Below are positions 24,311-34,950 of a DNA stretch of 64,000 nucleotides, piece by piece. A program made the position numbers and the translations under genes. This stretch comes from Lates calcarifer (taxonomy: Eukaryota > Chordata > Actinopteri > Centropomidae): assembly GCF_001640805.2 (NCBI RefSeq), contig NC_066852.1:4014194-4078193 (forward strand), given 5' to 3'. Positions within the stretch are counted from its first letter, which is position 1. The number at the start of each line of letters is the position of its first letter. The notes under the pieces were generated by a model, which did no database searches, was not told the DNA's origin, and was given only the letters and a program-made list of their open reading frames with translations.

Positions 24311-24346
24311 ACACACCGATCAGCCACAACATTAAACCACTGACAG
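24311..24346 (+). mobile_element. Short DNA-transposon-like end fragment
   Basis: 'ACACACCGATCAGCCACAAC' followed by 'ATTAAACCACTGACAG' resembles the terminus of a Tc1-like family common in fish. Only about 36 bases match, so this is a tentative scrap. Confidence 0.4.
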
Positions 24347-24384
24347 CTACATTTCAACAATGTTCTGCTGAATGAAGGACCTTG

Positions 24385-24661
24385 GAAATGGCAGTTGGCA
24401 GTAGTTTCCATATAGGTCTTGAATAAGGCAGAGCAGTAAATGTTGGTTTTTGAACATTAATTGTTCAGTATAGATTTTGTCAAATAGCCAAGCTGAAATA
24501 GACATATAAATGTACAAATTACATTGTAAGATCTAAGACAAACATAACAGGTAAAATTAGTTTTGCTTAAAGGTTTTTTACTACCCAAAAAGTTCAATAC
24601 AGTCACACATTAAAATCAAGTAATTTGACCTCATGAATTCCAACTGAAACAGATTTCACAG
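24385..24661 (+). repeat. Dispersed direct repeat, copy 2
   Basis: Same sequence as 21927-22180. It carries an extra 'TTTTTACTACCCAAAAA'-like insert near 24575-24592 and a 'TTGG' insert near 24445. Confidence 0.9.
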
Positions 24662-24936
24662 GTCTTTCATTCACCTGGATGTTGTTAGGAGTAGGTGTGT
24701 TCAAGATCAACTGCGGCTGGCTGCGCCTGTTTTTCTCCAGCTGCACTGACATGGAGCCACCTCTGTGATGACAGCACTGTTCTGATTGGCTCAAACCTTC
24801 ATTGACAACATGACATGTAGTACATTTTAATGCTAAGAACTTCAGAGCAGTTATCTCCTGTGGTTTTCTCTTCTAAGTTGATCTAAGTTATTTGATCTCC
24901 TCTTCCTGACAGCTCATGTTTTACATCTGTGCACCA

Positions 24937-25220
24937 ACACTATAGTTTTAACTTCCAGATAGAAGCTGCTCATCAGTTTAGTTCAGGAGTTTATTATTGG
25001 AGAAGAAGTAAAGCCCTTATAGATCATCCTTCATATTTCACCTCTTTTTGCTCTCCTGGTGATATGGTGGCCTGTGTTTTTTATTCTCAAGTATGTGGTT
25101 CTTAATGAAACAGAATTTTTTAAGTGATCTCCCCAGAAGTGTTTCTCTCCATGTGTAACTTTTCCCCCATACACCTGAACACATCGCTCTAGATGTTTTT
25201 ATACTTTTATTTTTCTTCTT
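24937..25220. repeat. Large foldback element, left arm
   Basis: Runs from 'ACACTATAGTTTTAACTTCC' to 'TTTTATTTTTCTTCTT'. Its reverse complement forms the right arm at 25449-25747. The arms differ by small indels and substitutions. A 228-base spacer separates them. The structure suggests a non-autonomous DNA transposon with long inverted repeats, or two oppositely oriented copies. Confidence 0.85.
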
Positions 25221-25448
25221 CATACATTTTTGACCTCAAATGTTTAGAACAACATATCTTTGGCTGAGTAAACAGTGTGTATATAGCTTTACAACAGTCT
25301 GACATGTTGAGGGGAACAGTCATATTTTTAAATAAAAAGTACAGAACAACAAGTGTGTCCAACTTGACTGCAGTCATATCCCAGCAGTCAGCTGGAAGTC
25401 ATGTGCAGCCAGCTGCAGTTGATGATAGGTGCGTTCAAGAAACGTATC

Positions 25449-25747
25449 AAGAAGAAAAATAAAAGTAACATCTAGGATGTTAATGATAATGAAACATCTA
25501 CGGCGATGTGTTCAGGTGTATGGGGGAAAAGTTACACATGAAGAGCAACGCTTCTGGGGAGATCACTTCAAATTCTGTTTCATTAAGAACCATAGACTTG
25601 AGAAGAAAATCACGGGCCACCACATTGCCAGGAGAGCATAAAGAGGTGGAATATAATGGATGATCTATAAGGGCTTTACTTCTCCAATAACAAACTCGTG
25701 AACGAAACTGATGGACAGCTTCTATCTGGAAGTTAAAACTATAGTGT
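25449..25747. repeat. Large foldback element, right arm
   Basis: Inverted copy of 24937-25220. It carries an insert of about 25 bases ('AGGATGTTAATGATAATG' and flanks) near 25472-25498 that the left arm lacks. The frames 25429-25641 (plus) and 25038-25223 (minus) are the same arm sequence read from each side, not genes. Confidence 0.85.
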
Positions 25748-25951
25748 ATAAAGTCAAATGCACCTAATAAGATGCTTTTGCTATCGCAATATCATGAAAT
25801 TGACATGGTATCGGCACATCTCTAATTGTTGCAGACCAAGCCCCCTTAAAGCAGATGGGCTACAGCAGCAGAAGACCACAGCAGATGCCAGGTGGTATAA
25901 ATTACATGAAAGCATAGATCCATCCTGACCTCTGCTATATTCTCCATGGGT

Positions 25952-26070
25952 GCAGTGTAATTCAATTCATTTCAATTCAATTTCATTTTTATACAGTATA
26001 GCACTGAATCACAACAAAAGGCACTTTTCATATAGAGCAGGTCTAGACCATACTCTTTAGATTAAATGCA
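25952..26070 (-). mobile_element. L2 LINE, extreme 3' end
   Basis: On the minus strand the fragment reads 'AGAGTATGGTCTAGACCTGC', 'TATATGAAAAGTGCC' and a tail of 'AATTGAATTG' repeats. This is the end of the L2 3' UTR also seen at 62757-63330. A severely 5'-truncated insertion. Confidence 0.8.
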
Positions 26071-26820
26071 GTCCTATGAGCCTGTTACAGTCCTTCAACA
26101 CTAAAACTGAGTGCAAGTGCAAGTGAGTGGTGTAGAAAGGCTGCGGTGATAAAGAGGAAAGAGAGACATGAAAAGATGGAAATTGCCAAAGAAAATAGGG
26201 AGGAATATTGGAAGGAACAAAGATGGAGTTTTTCTATTTGGGCACTATTCTGCCTTCTCACCTTTCAAGGCACTGGGCTAATTCCTTCACTAAGCTGCAC
26301 CTACCCTGAGGAGCAGCTGAAGCATTCAATATGCACTCAATCCATTAGGAACTGAACTGCGCGCATTAACAGAGAGAAGATTCAATTTCCATGGAGCTGA
26401 GAAGGGAAAGGCAGGGACTCCCAGTGAATACAATAACAAATGCCCTGAGATGAATAATTAAAGACAGATTGGAGGACCGCAGAAATGTCAGTTGAATGCA
26501 TTGAATAAAAACTATATTGCTGCCTCAGATAGAATGTCTTCAATTCTTTCTGCTCTTTGCCATTACTTACAATGCAGACTCCTCAATTTCACCACCTTTT
26601 ATAATATAGAAATACTATGGCTTTCATCAGTCAGTGAAACAGTTGCAAATGTGATCACTGAAATATGACATAGAGGCGCTGTCTATTTTTCACATCAGAT
26701 TCCAGTTAGTAGCTGTCAGCAAACACAACACAGCAGTAAATGTAATCTTACTGCCAAGAATCACAATAGCACCCTGAGCTTTGCTTGTCTCACAAATTAG
26801 AATTTAACACGTCTTCATGC

Positions 26821-26823
<3 letters not shown>
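26071..26823. other. Unassigned spacer
   Basis: No gene or element recognised. Confidence 0.45.
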
Positions 26824-26862
<39 letters not shown>

Positions 26863-26866
26863 CTCC
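26824..26866. repeat. (CT)n microsatellite
   Basis: CT repeat of about 40 bases; it causes the Leu/Ser run in the frame at 26785-27012. Confidence 0.95.
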
Positions 26867-27107
26867 ATGCATTTATACCACATTACTGCATGTCATTAAC
26901 TTGGTGTCTTCTCTCTCTCTTCTGTAGTGCCTCTCCTCTCTGTCCTCATTCTGCAGCTCTCTCTGACTCTGTCAACACTACTCAACACTCATCATCATCA
27001 TTATTCAATTGATTATTATTATTAGTAATAGTAGTAATATTATTATCAATTGATGCTGTTAGTGTTGCTGCTGTTATTACTGATAACGTTGACCCAAGGC
27101 AGACAGT

Positions 27108-27369
27108 TGTCTGTTCTCCCTGTGTATGTGTGGGTTCTCTCCTGGTTCTCCAGCTTCCTCCCACAGTCCAAACACATGCAGGTTAACTGGTGACTCTAAA
27201 TTATACGTAGGTGTGAATGTGAATGTGACTGGTTGTTTGTCTCTATATGTCAGTCCTGTGATGGACTGCTGATCTGTCCAGGGTGTACCCCACCTCTCAC
27301 CCAGTGTCAGCTGGGATAGGCTCCAGCCTCCCTGCGACCCTATGGATAAGCGGTATAGATAATGGATGA
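27108..27369 (+). mobile_element. SINE, (GGAT)n tail family, 5'-truncated
   Basis: Begins at 'TTCTCCCTGTGTATGTGTGG' and retains 'CTTCCTCCCACAGTCC', 'CAGGGTGTACCCCACC', 'GTCAGCTGGGATAGGCTCC' and 'GATAATGGATGA'. The tRNA-like head with its promoter boxes is absent. Tail followed directly by an (ATT)n tract. Confidence 0.85.

Positions 27370-27413
<44 letters not shown>
27370..27413. repeat. (ATT)n microsatellite
   Basis: Grows directly from the SINE tail. Confidence 0.95.
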
Positions 27414-27414
<1 letters not shown>

Positions 27415-27422
27415 GTAGTAGT

Positions 27423-27535
27423 AGTAGGAGCAGCAGCAGGTTTGTCATCACATATCAGACTCTACGTGTCCAGAGGCAGAAATACCTGCAGAAAGAGACA
27501 GGAAGAGAGAGATGAGAGCACAAAAGTACTGTCAG
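27423..27535 (-). mobile_element. L2 LINE 3' UTR fragment
   Basis: The stretch with 'GTCATCAC', 'ATCAGACTCTAC' and 'CCAGAGGCAGAAATACCTGC' is nearly the same as 63060-63125, part of the L2 3' UTR in the same orientation. Confidence 0.75.
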
Positions 27536-28904
27536 AGAGCTGAGATGGCTCCATCCCCAAGACTCCGCACACACACTAAAAACCTTCTGAATGCTTACAG
27601 TCATCAAGACTTGAGGAATGTTGTCCAAACCCAGGCCAGTGACTCATATTCTCATTGTAAATACACAATAGTAGCTTAAATTAAATGCTGTTGTCACTTC
27701 AATTAAATGAGGCATGTCAAAGCTGAACCCTGATTTTTGATACTGGAATCAGGGTTGATGATGGCTTCAACTCAAAGATGAGTAGAGCAGAGGTTGCATT
27801 ACACTTCTGACAGACAAAAATTATGTTATAATATATTGATAGCTATTGAATTTTGAAAAACAATTCAATCACAACAATGCCTTGGACAGATGACTTCTCA
27901 TGGCCTTTTACTCCTGAAGGCTGAACCCGCACTCTGCTGCTCCAGAGGCTGGAATTATCAGTGCCACCTCAGACAGCGTTTTGAAATCGGGGAAGATTTC
28001 TCCAAGGGAAGTGTTTCACAGTGGAAGAGCCCAAAGTCTCCAAGATGGCACATCATGCTCATCTGTTTCTCTGACCTTTACCGGGCTGTTCTCTTTGAGT
28101 TTATCCCCTAGGGTTAGACTGTTATTAGACTGTCAACACCGATCTGAGGCAACTGAGGGAGGACCAGAATGGTGGTGTGACTGGCTGCTCCATCATGACA
28201 ACGTGACCACTCACAGTTGGTTTTTACACTCTGGTTTTGTGGCCACACCAACACAGTCATCACTCCCCACCTGACTACTATGTGCAACTTCTTCCTCAAA
28301 CTGAAACTAAAGATAAAGGGTATTTGTTTTGACACAGTGAAACTTTCTTAGGATGCTCTAAATGTGGCAGGAGATGTGTATCACTGTACAAAGTGACTAC
28401 TTTAAAGGGGATGGTGGCCAAATTCAAATCTGGTATTTTTATCTGCTCCAGGTGCAGTCTCTGAGCTTTGTGATCAGACCTCGTGATTGATTGGAAATGA
28501 CAGCTTCTCAAATTGACCTGTGCATGTTCAAGACTGAATCCAGTATGGAATATGACAGTAGACAGCATGAATATAGTGTCATAGTTTTGAAGTGACATTT
28601 CGTTTTGATCTCTTTTCTCCTTTTTTGCTTTATTTTATGGAGCCAGGTTTAGTAAATGTCTTTTGTGTGGTTTTATTTCACTTAGGGTTAGTAAGCTGCT
28701 AGTTGTTTTAGCCTTGGTTTACCTTGAAGTAATGACGTTACCTCATTCATAAATCAGTGTTTGGACTTTGGTTTGGGGACCAGGTTAGGAACCTCCTTTG
28801 TACTTTTATGTTGCAGTCCTACCCCCCTTGACAGGAGCTGAACACATTCACAACAACAAAGATTATGTCTCTGTTCAGTAAATATAACGCTCATTACTTG
28901 CTTT

Positions 28905-28917
28905 TATATATATGTGT

Positions 28918-28959
<42 letters not shown>
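28905..28959. repeat. (TG)n microsatellite
   Basis: TA repeats passing into a TG repeat of about 45 bases. Confidence 0.95.
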
Positions 28960-28962
<3 letters not shown>

Positions 28963-29503
28963 AAATAAATGTAATAAGAACAGAAAATAAGGAAAGGCAC
29001 AACAGGCCCTCTTTAAGAGCCCATATGTATAGAAACAGTGAATAACATCAACACAGACAATGCACATGTTTTTAAAGGCAGTCCCTAATCTTCTTACATA
29101 ACCTTAAGTCTGACCTGACACTTGGTGCTCTGGTTCTTCCCATCATGGGTTATGTCATTAAACTGTGTCAGGCAGGGAGCAGGAATGTGAGGGGTGGTTT
29201 TTGTATGGATAAAAACTGTTACATGGAGCTTGGAGCCCCCAAACTGTGGCACCCTACAGTCTCAGTGCATGTCCTCTTTCCTGGTGCTGATTTATTAATG
29301 TATGTGTTTCATACAGCCTCAGGCATGGAGAGGAAAAAGCAGGCCAGAACCACTCAGCCCTGCTATCTTTATCCCTCTCTAACCCCTAAGAAATCTGGAC
29401 TCTTGTGGTTGACTCTGAGGCCAATTTTAGCTGTGCTTTGTCTGCCCCACAGCTCAGCCACTCTCCCTGCATACAAAGTCTGCTAAAAAAACACAGCACA
29501 ATG

Positions 29504-29545
<42 letters not shown>
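29504..29545. repeat. (TG)n microsatellite
   Basis: About 21 TG units; it makes the Cys/Val run of the frame at 29405-29614. Confidence 0.95.
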
Positions 29546-29547
<2 letters not shown>

Positions 29548-29789
29548 TGAGGAAGAGATAAAAGTACTTCATTGTCAAATGTGTTTGACTTATATTATCA
29601 CTGCACAACAATGAAGAAGAATTATCATCATCACAGGAAAATAAGAATACATCAGTGGGCTTATCAGGTGGTCTACTTCCGTCATCATTTCCTTTTTTTA
29701 TTGTCCTAATAAATGTGTTGGTAAATTTCTTTCCTTTTCCAGTCTCATATCTATAGCAACAACAGGCCTAGCATCATTGACTAATGAGT

Positions 29790-30330
29790 TCTTAGTGGGG
29801 GAGATGTAGACGGAGACTGTATTAGAATAAAAGTAACAATTCTGGCATAAACCCCCATCTGGTCCTGTTTTCCCATCATCTAGCCACCCAGTGATAGGTG
29901 GCAGATATAGAGGAGCTTTTCTTTCTAATTCCACACCAACAACTAGCATGCTGAGGAAATCTATGATCAGGTTGAAGGTCAAATGTTTTTCAGGTAATCT
30001 GGTGGAAGTCTGGGATCTCTGCAGCATTTCAAAAGCAAATGCTAAATGTTTATTTCAGAGTTAATGCAGTATCTGTGATGGAACCATCTGGTCATAAGGC
30101 AGTATTTTATCTTATATCCATTATTCCATCTTACTCATTAATCAAAGAACTGTTCTACATCAACACTCATTTATTAAGATAGAAACGATCTATTCTTCTG
30201 TCTTATCAAATAATCATCTTTATTTAGTTTAAGATTTGTGAGTGATGTGCTTCCCAGTAACAGTACATCAAATTCCACATCTCATCTTATGTAATGTCTT
30301 AATTGAAGGTGAATATGCAATTTGTGCACA
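29790..30330. repeat. Decayed unclassified repeat, copy 2
   Basis: Shares ordered blocks with 10290-11420. Ends beside an A-run at 30340-30357. Confidence 0.35.
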
Positions 30331-30357
30331 GAAACTCAAAAAAAAAAAAAAAAAAAA

Positions 30358-31835
30358 TACATGAAAATTTTCATACTTTTCATTCAGGTGTGTCAGCTAC
30401 TGTTACCTGTGCTCTGACAAACTGATTCCATCTACCAAACTATGAGAATGTTTCTTCTTCCATACAGTTCCTGCAGTTTCTGCAGGAAATGTATGCAGCA
30501 GTCACACTTGAATCTGCAGCGTTGTCTGTGGAAGTAGTATCAGAAAGAGCCAGTCATGTAGTGTGGTGTACGGTGCCATTATTCAGTGTTGGAATGATGG
30601 CAGCAGTAGCAGGAGGCTAAACCTTGGTTTGTGCCCTTTCAGAGAGGAGGCAACTTACATCTGACATCTACATTTTTTTTCTTTTCTCTCAATGAAAACA
30701 CTGAATCCAATATTTTTTTGTGCTGTCATATTTTCCTAAATAGCATTTGTAATAGTAATAATAAACAAATATTTGTATCTGACCGTCCTCCACAGCAGTT
30801 CTGTTTATTTAGGTAAAACAGTCTTTAAAAGTGCATGGTTGAAGATTGAATCACTGATACAGCTGTACAGTAAACATCCCTGTGTTTCCACCTGCATCAC
30901 ATCTGGGTGTGATCAAAGTGGTCTCACGTATCTTTTAACTGCAACATAATTCAACCTGTATCTGCAGTGATGAACAGGATGTGCTCGAGCAGGATGACTG
31001 ATCATATAACTGTGTGTGTCAATAAGTGAATACACTTTTTGAGATTAGGAAACTTGTGAATTCAAATGAAAATGTAGAAATGGAAAACACTGATACCACT
31101 GAATGTCTAGAAACATCACTCTATGTGCCCTTGGCTCAGTGTTGTGAGGTGTATGACAACTAATGCATCTGTATGATAGTTATGATCACTGGTGAAATAA
31201 TGAGCTGATTTGGAACCAGTCTGTTCATTCACTGCACTGTAACCATGTGTGTAATGGAAGTCTTACAAAGGCTGTGCCATGAAATCTCCGAAATCTCTGC
31301 TGAGATCTCATCTGATGGCCACAAACTCCCAGTGACTGTATATATCTCTGTCATACTTTTTTTTGGTATGGTTGTTGTATAACACTGTCAGACTGCAACA
31401 TCTGCACTTACATGGTAAGTTGTCCTGCAGTATTTAAATGCATGAAAAATGCTGGCTTACAGTTGGAGCTCAGTGCAGTACCTCAAGGATGTATGGTAAA
31501 GCACAGCACACAGCTTTGATTTGGGAAAGACATTTCATGTTTGGCACCTAGAAACATTGCACATATTTGACCATTCTGTTTTTCACACTTTGATGCACTG
31601 AGGAGGATGAAAGGAACTGAGACTGTGATTGTCAGTGGTCTCTAACACAGCAACTGACAGAGGCAACAAAAGAAATGTTTTCATACCCTGCTGCTTCTAT
31701 CTCAGTCTCAGCAGTGGAGATCAGTTTGAGGAAATGTGAGCTGCATTCATATTTAACATGTGCACTGAGTCAAGTAAAGAGTGCAGATGAGCTTTGAAAC
31801 GTTTTCCTCTCCTGTCACTGCTGTTACTGTTAACA
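30358..31835. other. Unassigned spacer
   Basis: No gene or element recognised. Confidence 0.45.
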
Positions 31836-32010
31836 CTGTGGATCAGGAGGTAGAGCTGGTCGTCCACTGATCAGAAGGTTGGTGGTTCGATCCCCGGCTC
31901 CTCCAGGCAATGTGCTGAACTATACTTGGGCAAAATACTGAACCCAAAAGTGCTTTGAGTGCTCAATATGACTAGAAAAGTGCTATATAAGTGCAGTCCA
32001 TTTATCATTA
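31836..32010 (+). mobile_element. tRNA-headed SINE, (TTTACCA) tail family
   Basis: The head keeps both Pol III box regions: 'GGATCAGGAGGTAGAGC' (A-box region) and 'GGTTCGATCCCC' (B-box). It then reads 'GGCTCCTCCAGGC', 'GCTTTGAGTGCTC' and 'AGTGCTATATAAGTGCAGTC' before 'CATTTATCATTA'. The central body is shortened relative to 41631-41909. Confidence 0.8.
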
Positions 32011-32139
32011 CTGTTCTTCATTAGTTGCAAATATTAAAGGTGTGATTTCTGTTTAATCTACTGAATTATTTTTATTAAACATACATACATACAATTTATA
32101 CATACTTTTATGTAAGGATTTTCTTTAACATTAAGTATC

Positions 32140-32345
32140 TTCAATTATCCACCCATCCATCCATCTATCCATCCATCCAACCATCCATCCATCCATCCAG
32201 AAGGCCAGAAGGGAAATATCACCCCTCCAGCAAGTTCTGGGTCTACCCTGAGGTCTCTTCCCAGTTGGACGTGCCTGGAAAATATCCAGAGGAAGTCGCC
32301 CAGGAGGCATCCTAAGATGTCTGAACAACCTCAACTGATGCGAAG
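32140..32345 (-). mobile_element. RTE-like LINE 3' end with (TGGA)n tail
   Basis: The minus-strand frame has '[14 protein letters not shown]' then '[20 protein letters not shown]', the C-terminal block of an RTE-like LINE protein. It passes directly into TGGA repeats (plus strand 32149-32200, TCCA). No reverse transcriptase part is present. The exact clade is inferred from this short block only. Confidence 0.6.
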
Positions 32346-33104
32346 GAGCAACGCCACCAAGCTGCCTCTACCATGTGGGCCCACCACCTCTGGTGATGGT
32401 CACTGGGGTTGAGTGCCCTGCAGGGCAGGTGGCAGGCAAGGAACCCAGATGCATTGATGCATCACAGACTGGTATTTACAGTTGCCCTATTTTAAACCAA
32501 CATTACCTTTTTATGTGAATTTATAGCTCTCCAGGCAAAAAGTGTGAATTTCTTCCTTTTCCCAAAGCTCTGAAATTAAAGAGTGATAGTGGCTTGGCTG
32601 CAATATTTCTCAGTAATGAAAGAGTAAAAACTGAAAATAAAATCACCCCAAATCCTGACAGAGAGGAATAGAAAAAATAGACCTTTTGTTTCAAATCCAT
32701 TAGAGAGAAATCTGCAAATCTGACAAAGCACTTTGATTCAAGAGGTACATTTGGAACACATGAACCAATCTCCTGAAAACACAGCACATATGCTATAATG
32801 GATAAATCCTGCAAACAGAACACAGAGGGGCAGTGTGAATGAGTTGCTCAGCGCTTATCCAAAGTGCAGTAACATGCAGTAAAAGAGCAACAGTGGTCTA
32901 TATTCCACAAGGCAAATGTGGGGGCTTGGACTTTGCTACAGTGTGTGTTGCTGTAAAGCTCAGCAGCAGCTAGTCCACTGTCCTCAGGTTTAGTGCTGGC
33001 TGTTAGGGTCCCCTCTCTCACCCACCCTCTTCTGTTGAGTAAACTTCTAGGTCTGGGCCACAGGACGTCCCGTTGGCTCTGAGCCAATACTACAACAACC
33101 CACT
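32346..33104. other. Unassigned spacer
   Basis: No gene or element recognised. Confidence 0.4.
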
Positions 33105-33520
33105 TACTTTTTTAGTTTTTATTTATTTTTTTATTTTACTTTATTTTTATTTGTTTTAAATGGGTTAGTACATAACATGCTAATCTTCCATTCTCACAGC
33201 AACAACAATAAAATCTGCTGACTACAGGACCATGAGATCCTTCACAAGAGATAGAAGGGCACAGGAAATAATCACTCTCAAGTATTTAAATAAACAAATT
33301 ATTAAATAAGTGAGAAAAAATAATAATACAATCAATAATATGAAAGAGATTTTAAAAATGATCATAAAAAATAGTAATGACAACAACCTAAATAAAAGCA
33401 GATATAGGTAAATATACTGAAACCATATACTTAGGGATATACATAAATAAGAGCGAGAACAGGGAGAGAGAAACAGAACCACATTCATGAATCTGGGTTT
33501 TCAGCCAACGTGATACAATT

Positions 33521-34308
33521 TCAAAAATCCCCCCATGTTAGTCTGTTAGTCTGGTTTCTATCAGTCCTCCTGATTAACATGGATTCATATGACATGTTTT
33601 TTTTTATCATGTAGTTAACCAATTCTCTCATTTCTTGGGGTTTGGCTGATTTCAAGTAACTGAGTACTGTTCTAGCAGCTGTAGTTAGCCCAGTCACAAC
33701 CACTGAGAGTTCTTCTTGGATATGTTATGTACTTGTAATCTGTCTCCGAATAAACACATTCTCGGGGACACTGGCAGCACCTTACCCAGCCACTCACTCA
33801 TATGTCACTCACTCACATGAAGAAGGATCAAACAAGTGAACAGTCCCAAATACAATGTAAAAGTTCCTTTTTCTTTTGGACATTTCCGACACAAGTTATT
33901 ATTTAATGATCCCGGCTTATGTAGTCTGGTTGGGGTCCAGTAGTACCTATGTATTATTTTGTATTGGGTGAATTTACTTAAGGTAAGGTTGCCTAAGATG
34001 TATCTGTAATATCTTATGTATTGTGGTCCAAACCTCTTTCAAGTGAGACAGGTTCATGTTGAGACGGAGAGAAACGATCTACAGGGGTAAATGGAGAACA
34101 CATCTCACCTTCAGTGCCAACTCAATCCGATGTGTTTGGCTAGTTTGGCAATTTCAAATGAAATATGATATGGCCTCAGGTTTGGTAGACACAGAACTCC
34201 TTTATCTTTAGGGAAACACATTTTGCTCACTCCAATCCTTGGTTTCCTCCCTTCCCATAAAAATTCTTTAACTATTGAGTTGTTTAAAAATCTGCAGCAG
34301 TATGGCAA
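33521..34308 (-). pseudogene. L1 ORF2 C-terminal region
   Basis: Three frames together give the C-terminal domain. At 34308-34111 'FLWEGRKPRIGVSKMCFPKD' and 'KGVLCLPNLRPYHIS' match the 'W.GK.PRI' and 'GGL.LPN' blocks. Around 34000-33850 'KIIHRYYWTPTRLHKPG' followed by 'NLCRKCPKEKGTFTLYLG' matches the 'H..Y.TP..L.....CWRC....GT..H..W' block. At 33703-33521 the terminal frame follows. The breaks between them are frame changes and stops. These blocks are known from L1/Tx1-type ORF2 proteins; their function in the family is poorly defined. Confidence 0.75.
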
Positions 34309-34585
34309 CTGGCAACATCATAGCCATTAAATTCAACTGGGGCACACCAACCATTTTAATCACATAATGTAAGTTTCAATTTTTCCCACTTGTCTAAATT
34401 ACTTTTGACTTTTTGTAGTGCAGGTTCAAAATTAAAAATAGGCATGTCCTCGATGATACCCAAATATGACATACTGTTCACCATCCATTTGAAGTTGAAA
34501 CTTGACACTGAACTTGAATGAAATGTATAGTATAGAGTAAGACTGAATTGCTGTTATTAATTGTGCTAAAGAATTCAAAAGGCCT

Positions 34586-34945
34586 CTAATCACTGTTAAA
34601 TATATTGTCCATGTGTAGTAATAATTTATGCTCTTTCCCTCCTCCCTCCACTCCCCTGATGTTTGCATCTGATGTAATGGCAATTGCCAGTGGCTTGAGT
34701 ACAATGTTGAACAATAGAGGGGAGAGTGAACAGCCCTGTCTAGTTCCTCTGGTGAGGTCAAAGAGAGATGAAATCATCTCATTGGTCATTAAAGCTGCCC
34801 TTGGGTTTTCATACAGTATTTTGATCCACTTAATAAAGGTTGATCCAAATCCAAATTGTGTTAATTTGCTAAATAAGAACTCCCATTCAGCCCAGTCAAA
34901 GGCCTTCTCAGCATCCAGTGGAATGACCACAATCAAGTCCTGCAT
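34586..34945 (-). pseudogene. L1 reverse transcriptase fragment
   Basis: The 119-residue frame holds RT palm motifs: 'PLDAEKAFDWAEWEFLF' (residues 10-26) with the first catalytic Asp, 'FIKWIKILYENPRAALMTN' (37-55) and 'TRGTRQGCSLSPLLFNIVL' (65-83). The spacing and 'TRGTRQGC.LSPLLF' are typical of the L1 clade. The position of the YADD box reads 'HMDN' near residues 111-114, so the catalytic Asp pair is not intact. Sequence continues in other frames downstream. The initial Met is internal to the original protein. It has no activity as it stands. Confidence 0.85.
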
Positions 34946-34950
34946 CTTCT

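Larger units (their letters stand above)
27536..29789. other. Unassigned spacer with two (TG)n tracts
   Basis: No gene or element recognised. Overlapping frames at 27890-28335 have no motifs. Confidence 0.45.
33105..34950 (-). mobile_element. L1-clade LINE, 5'-truncated copy
   Basis: On the minus strand the element starts inside the reverse transcriptase (34945), runs through the C-terminal domain to about 33521, then a 3' UTR, and ends in an A-rich tail (33105-33155 reads as T-rich on the plus strand). The order and the A-rich tail fit a fish L1 copy truncated at its 5' end. Stops and frameshifts interrupt coding throughout. Confidence 0.8.

Noticed and set aside
33222..33488. Very hydrophobic 88-residue minus frame resembling a membrane protein
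   Set aside because: AT-rich L1 3' UTR; Phe/Leu/Ile codons are expected from its composition and no topology or family fits.
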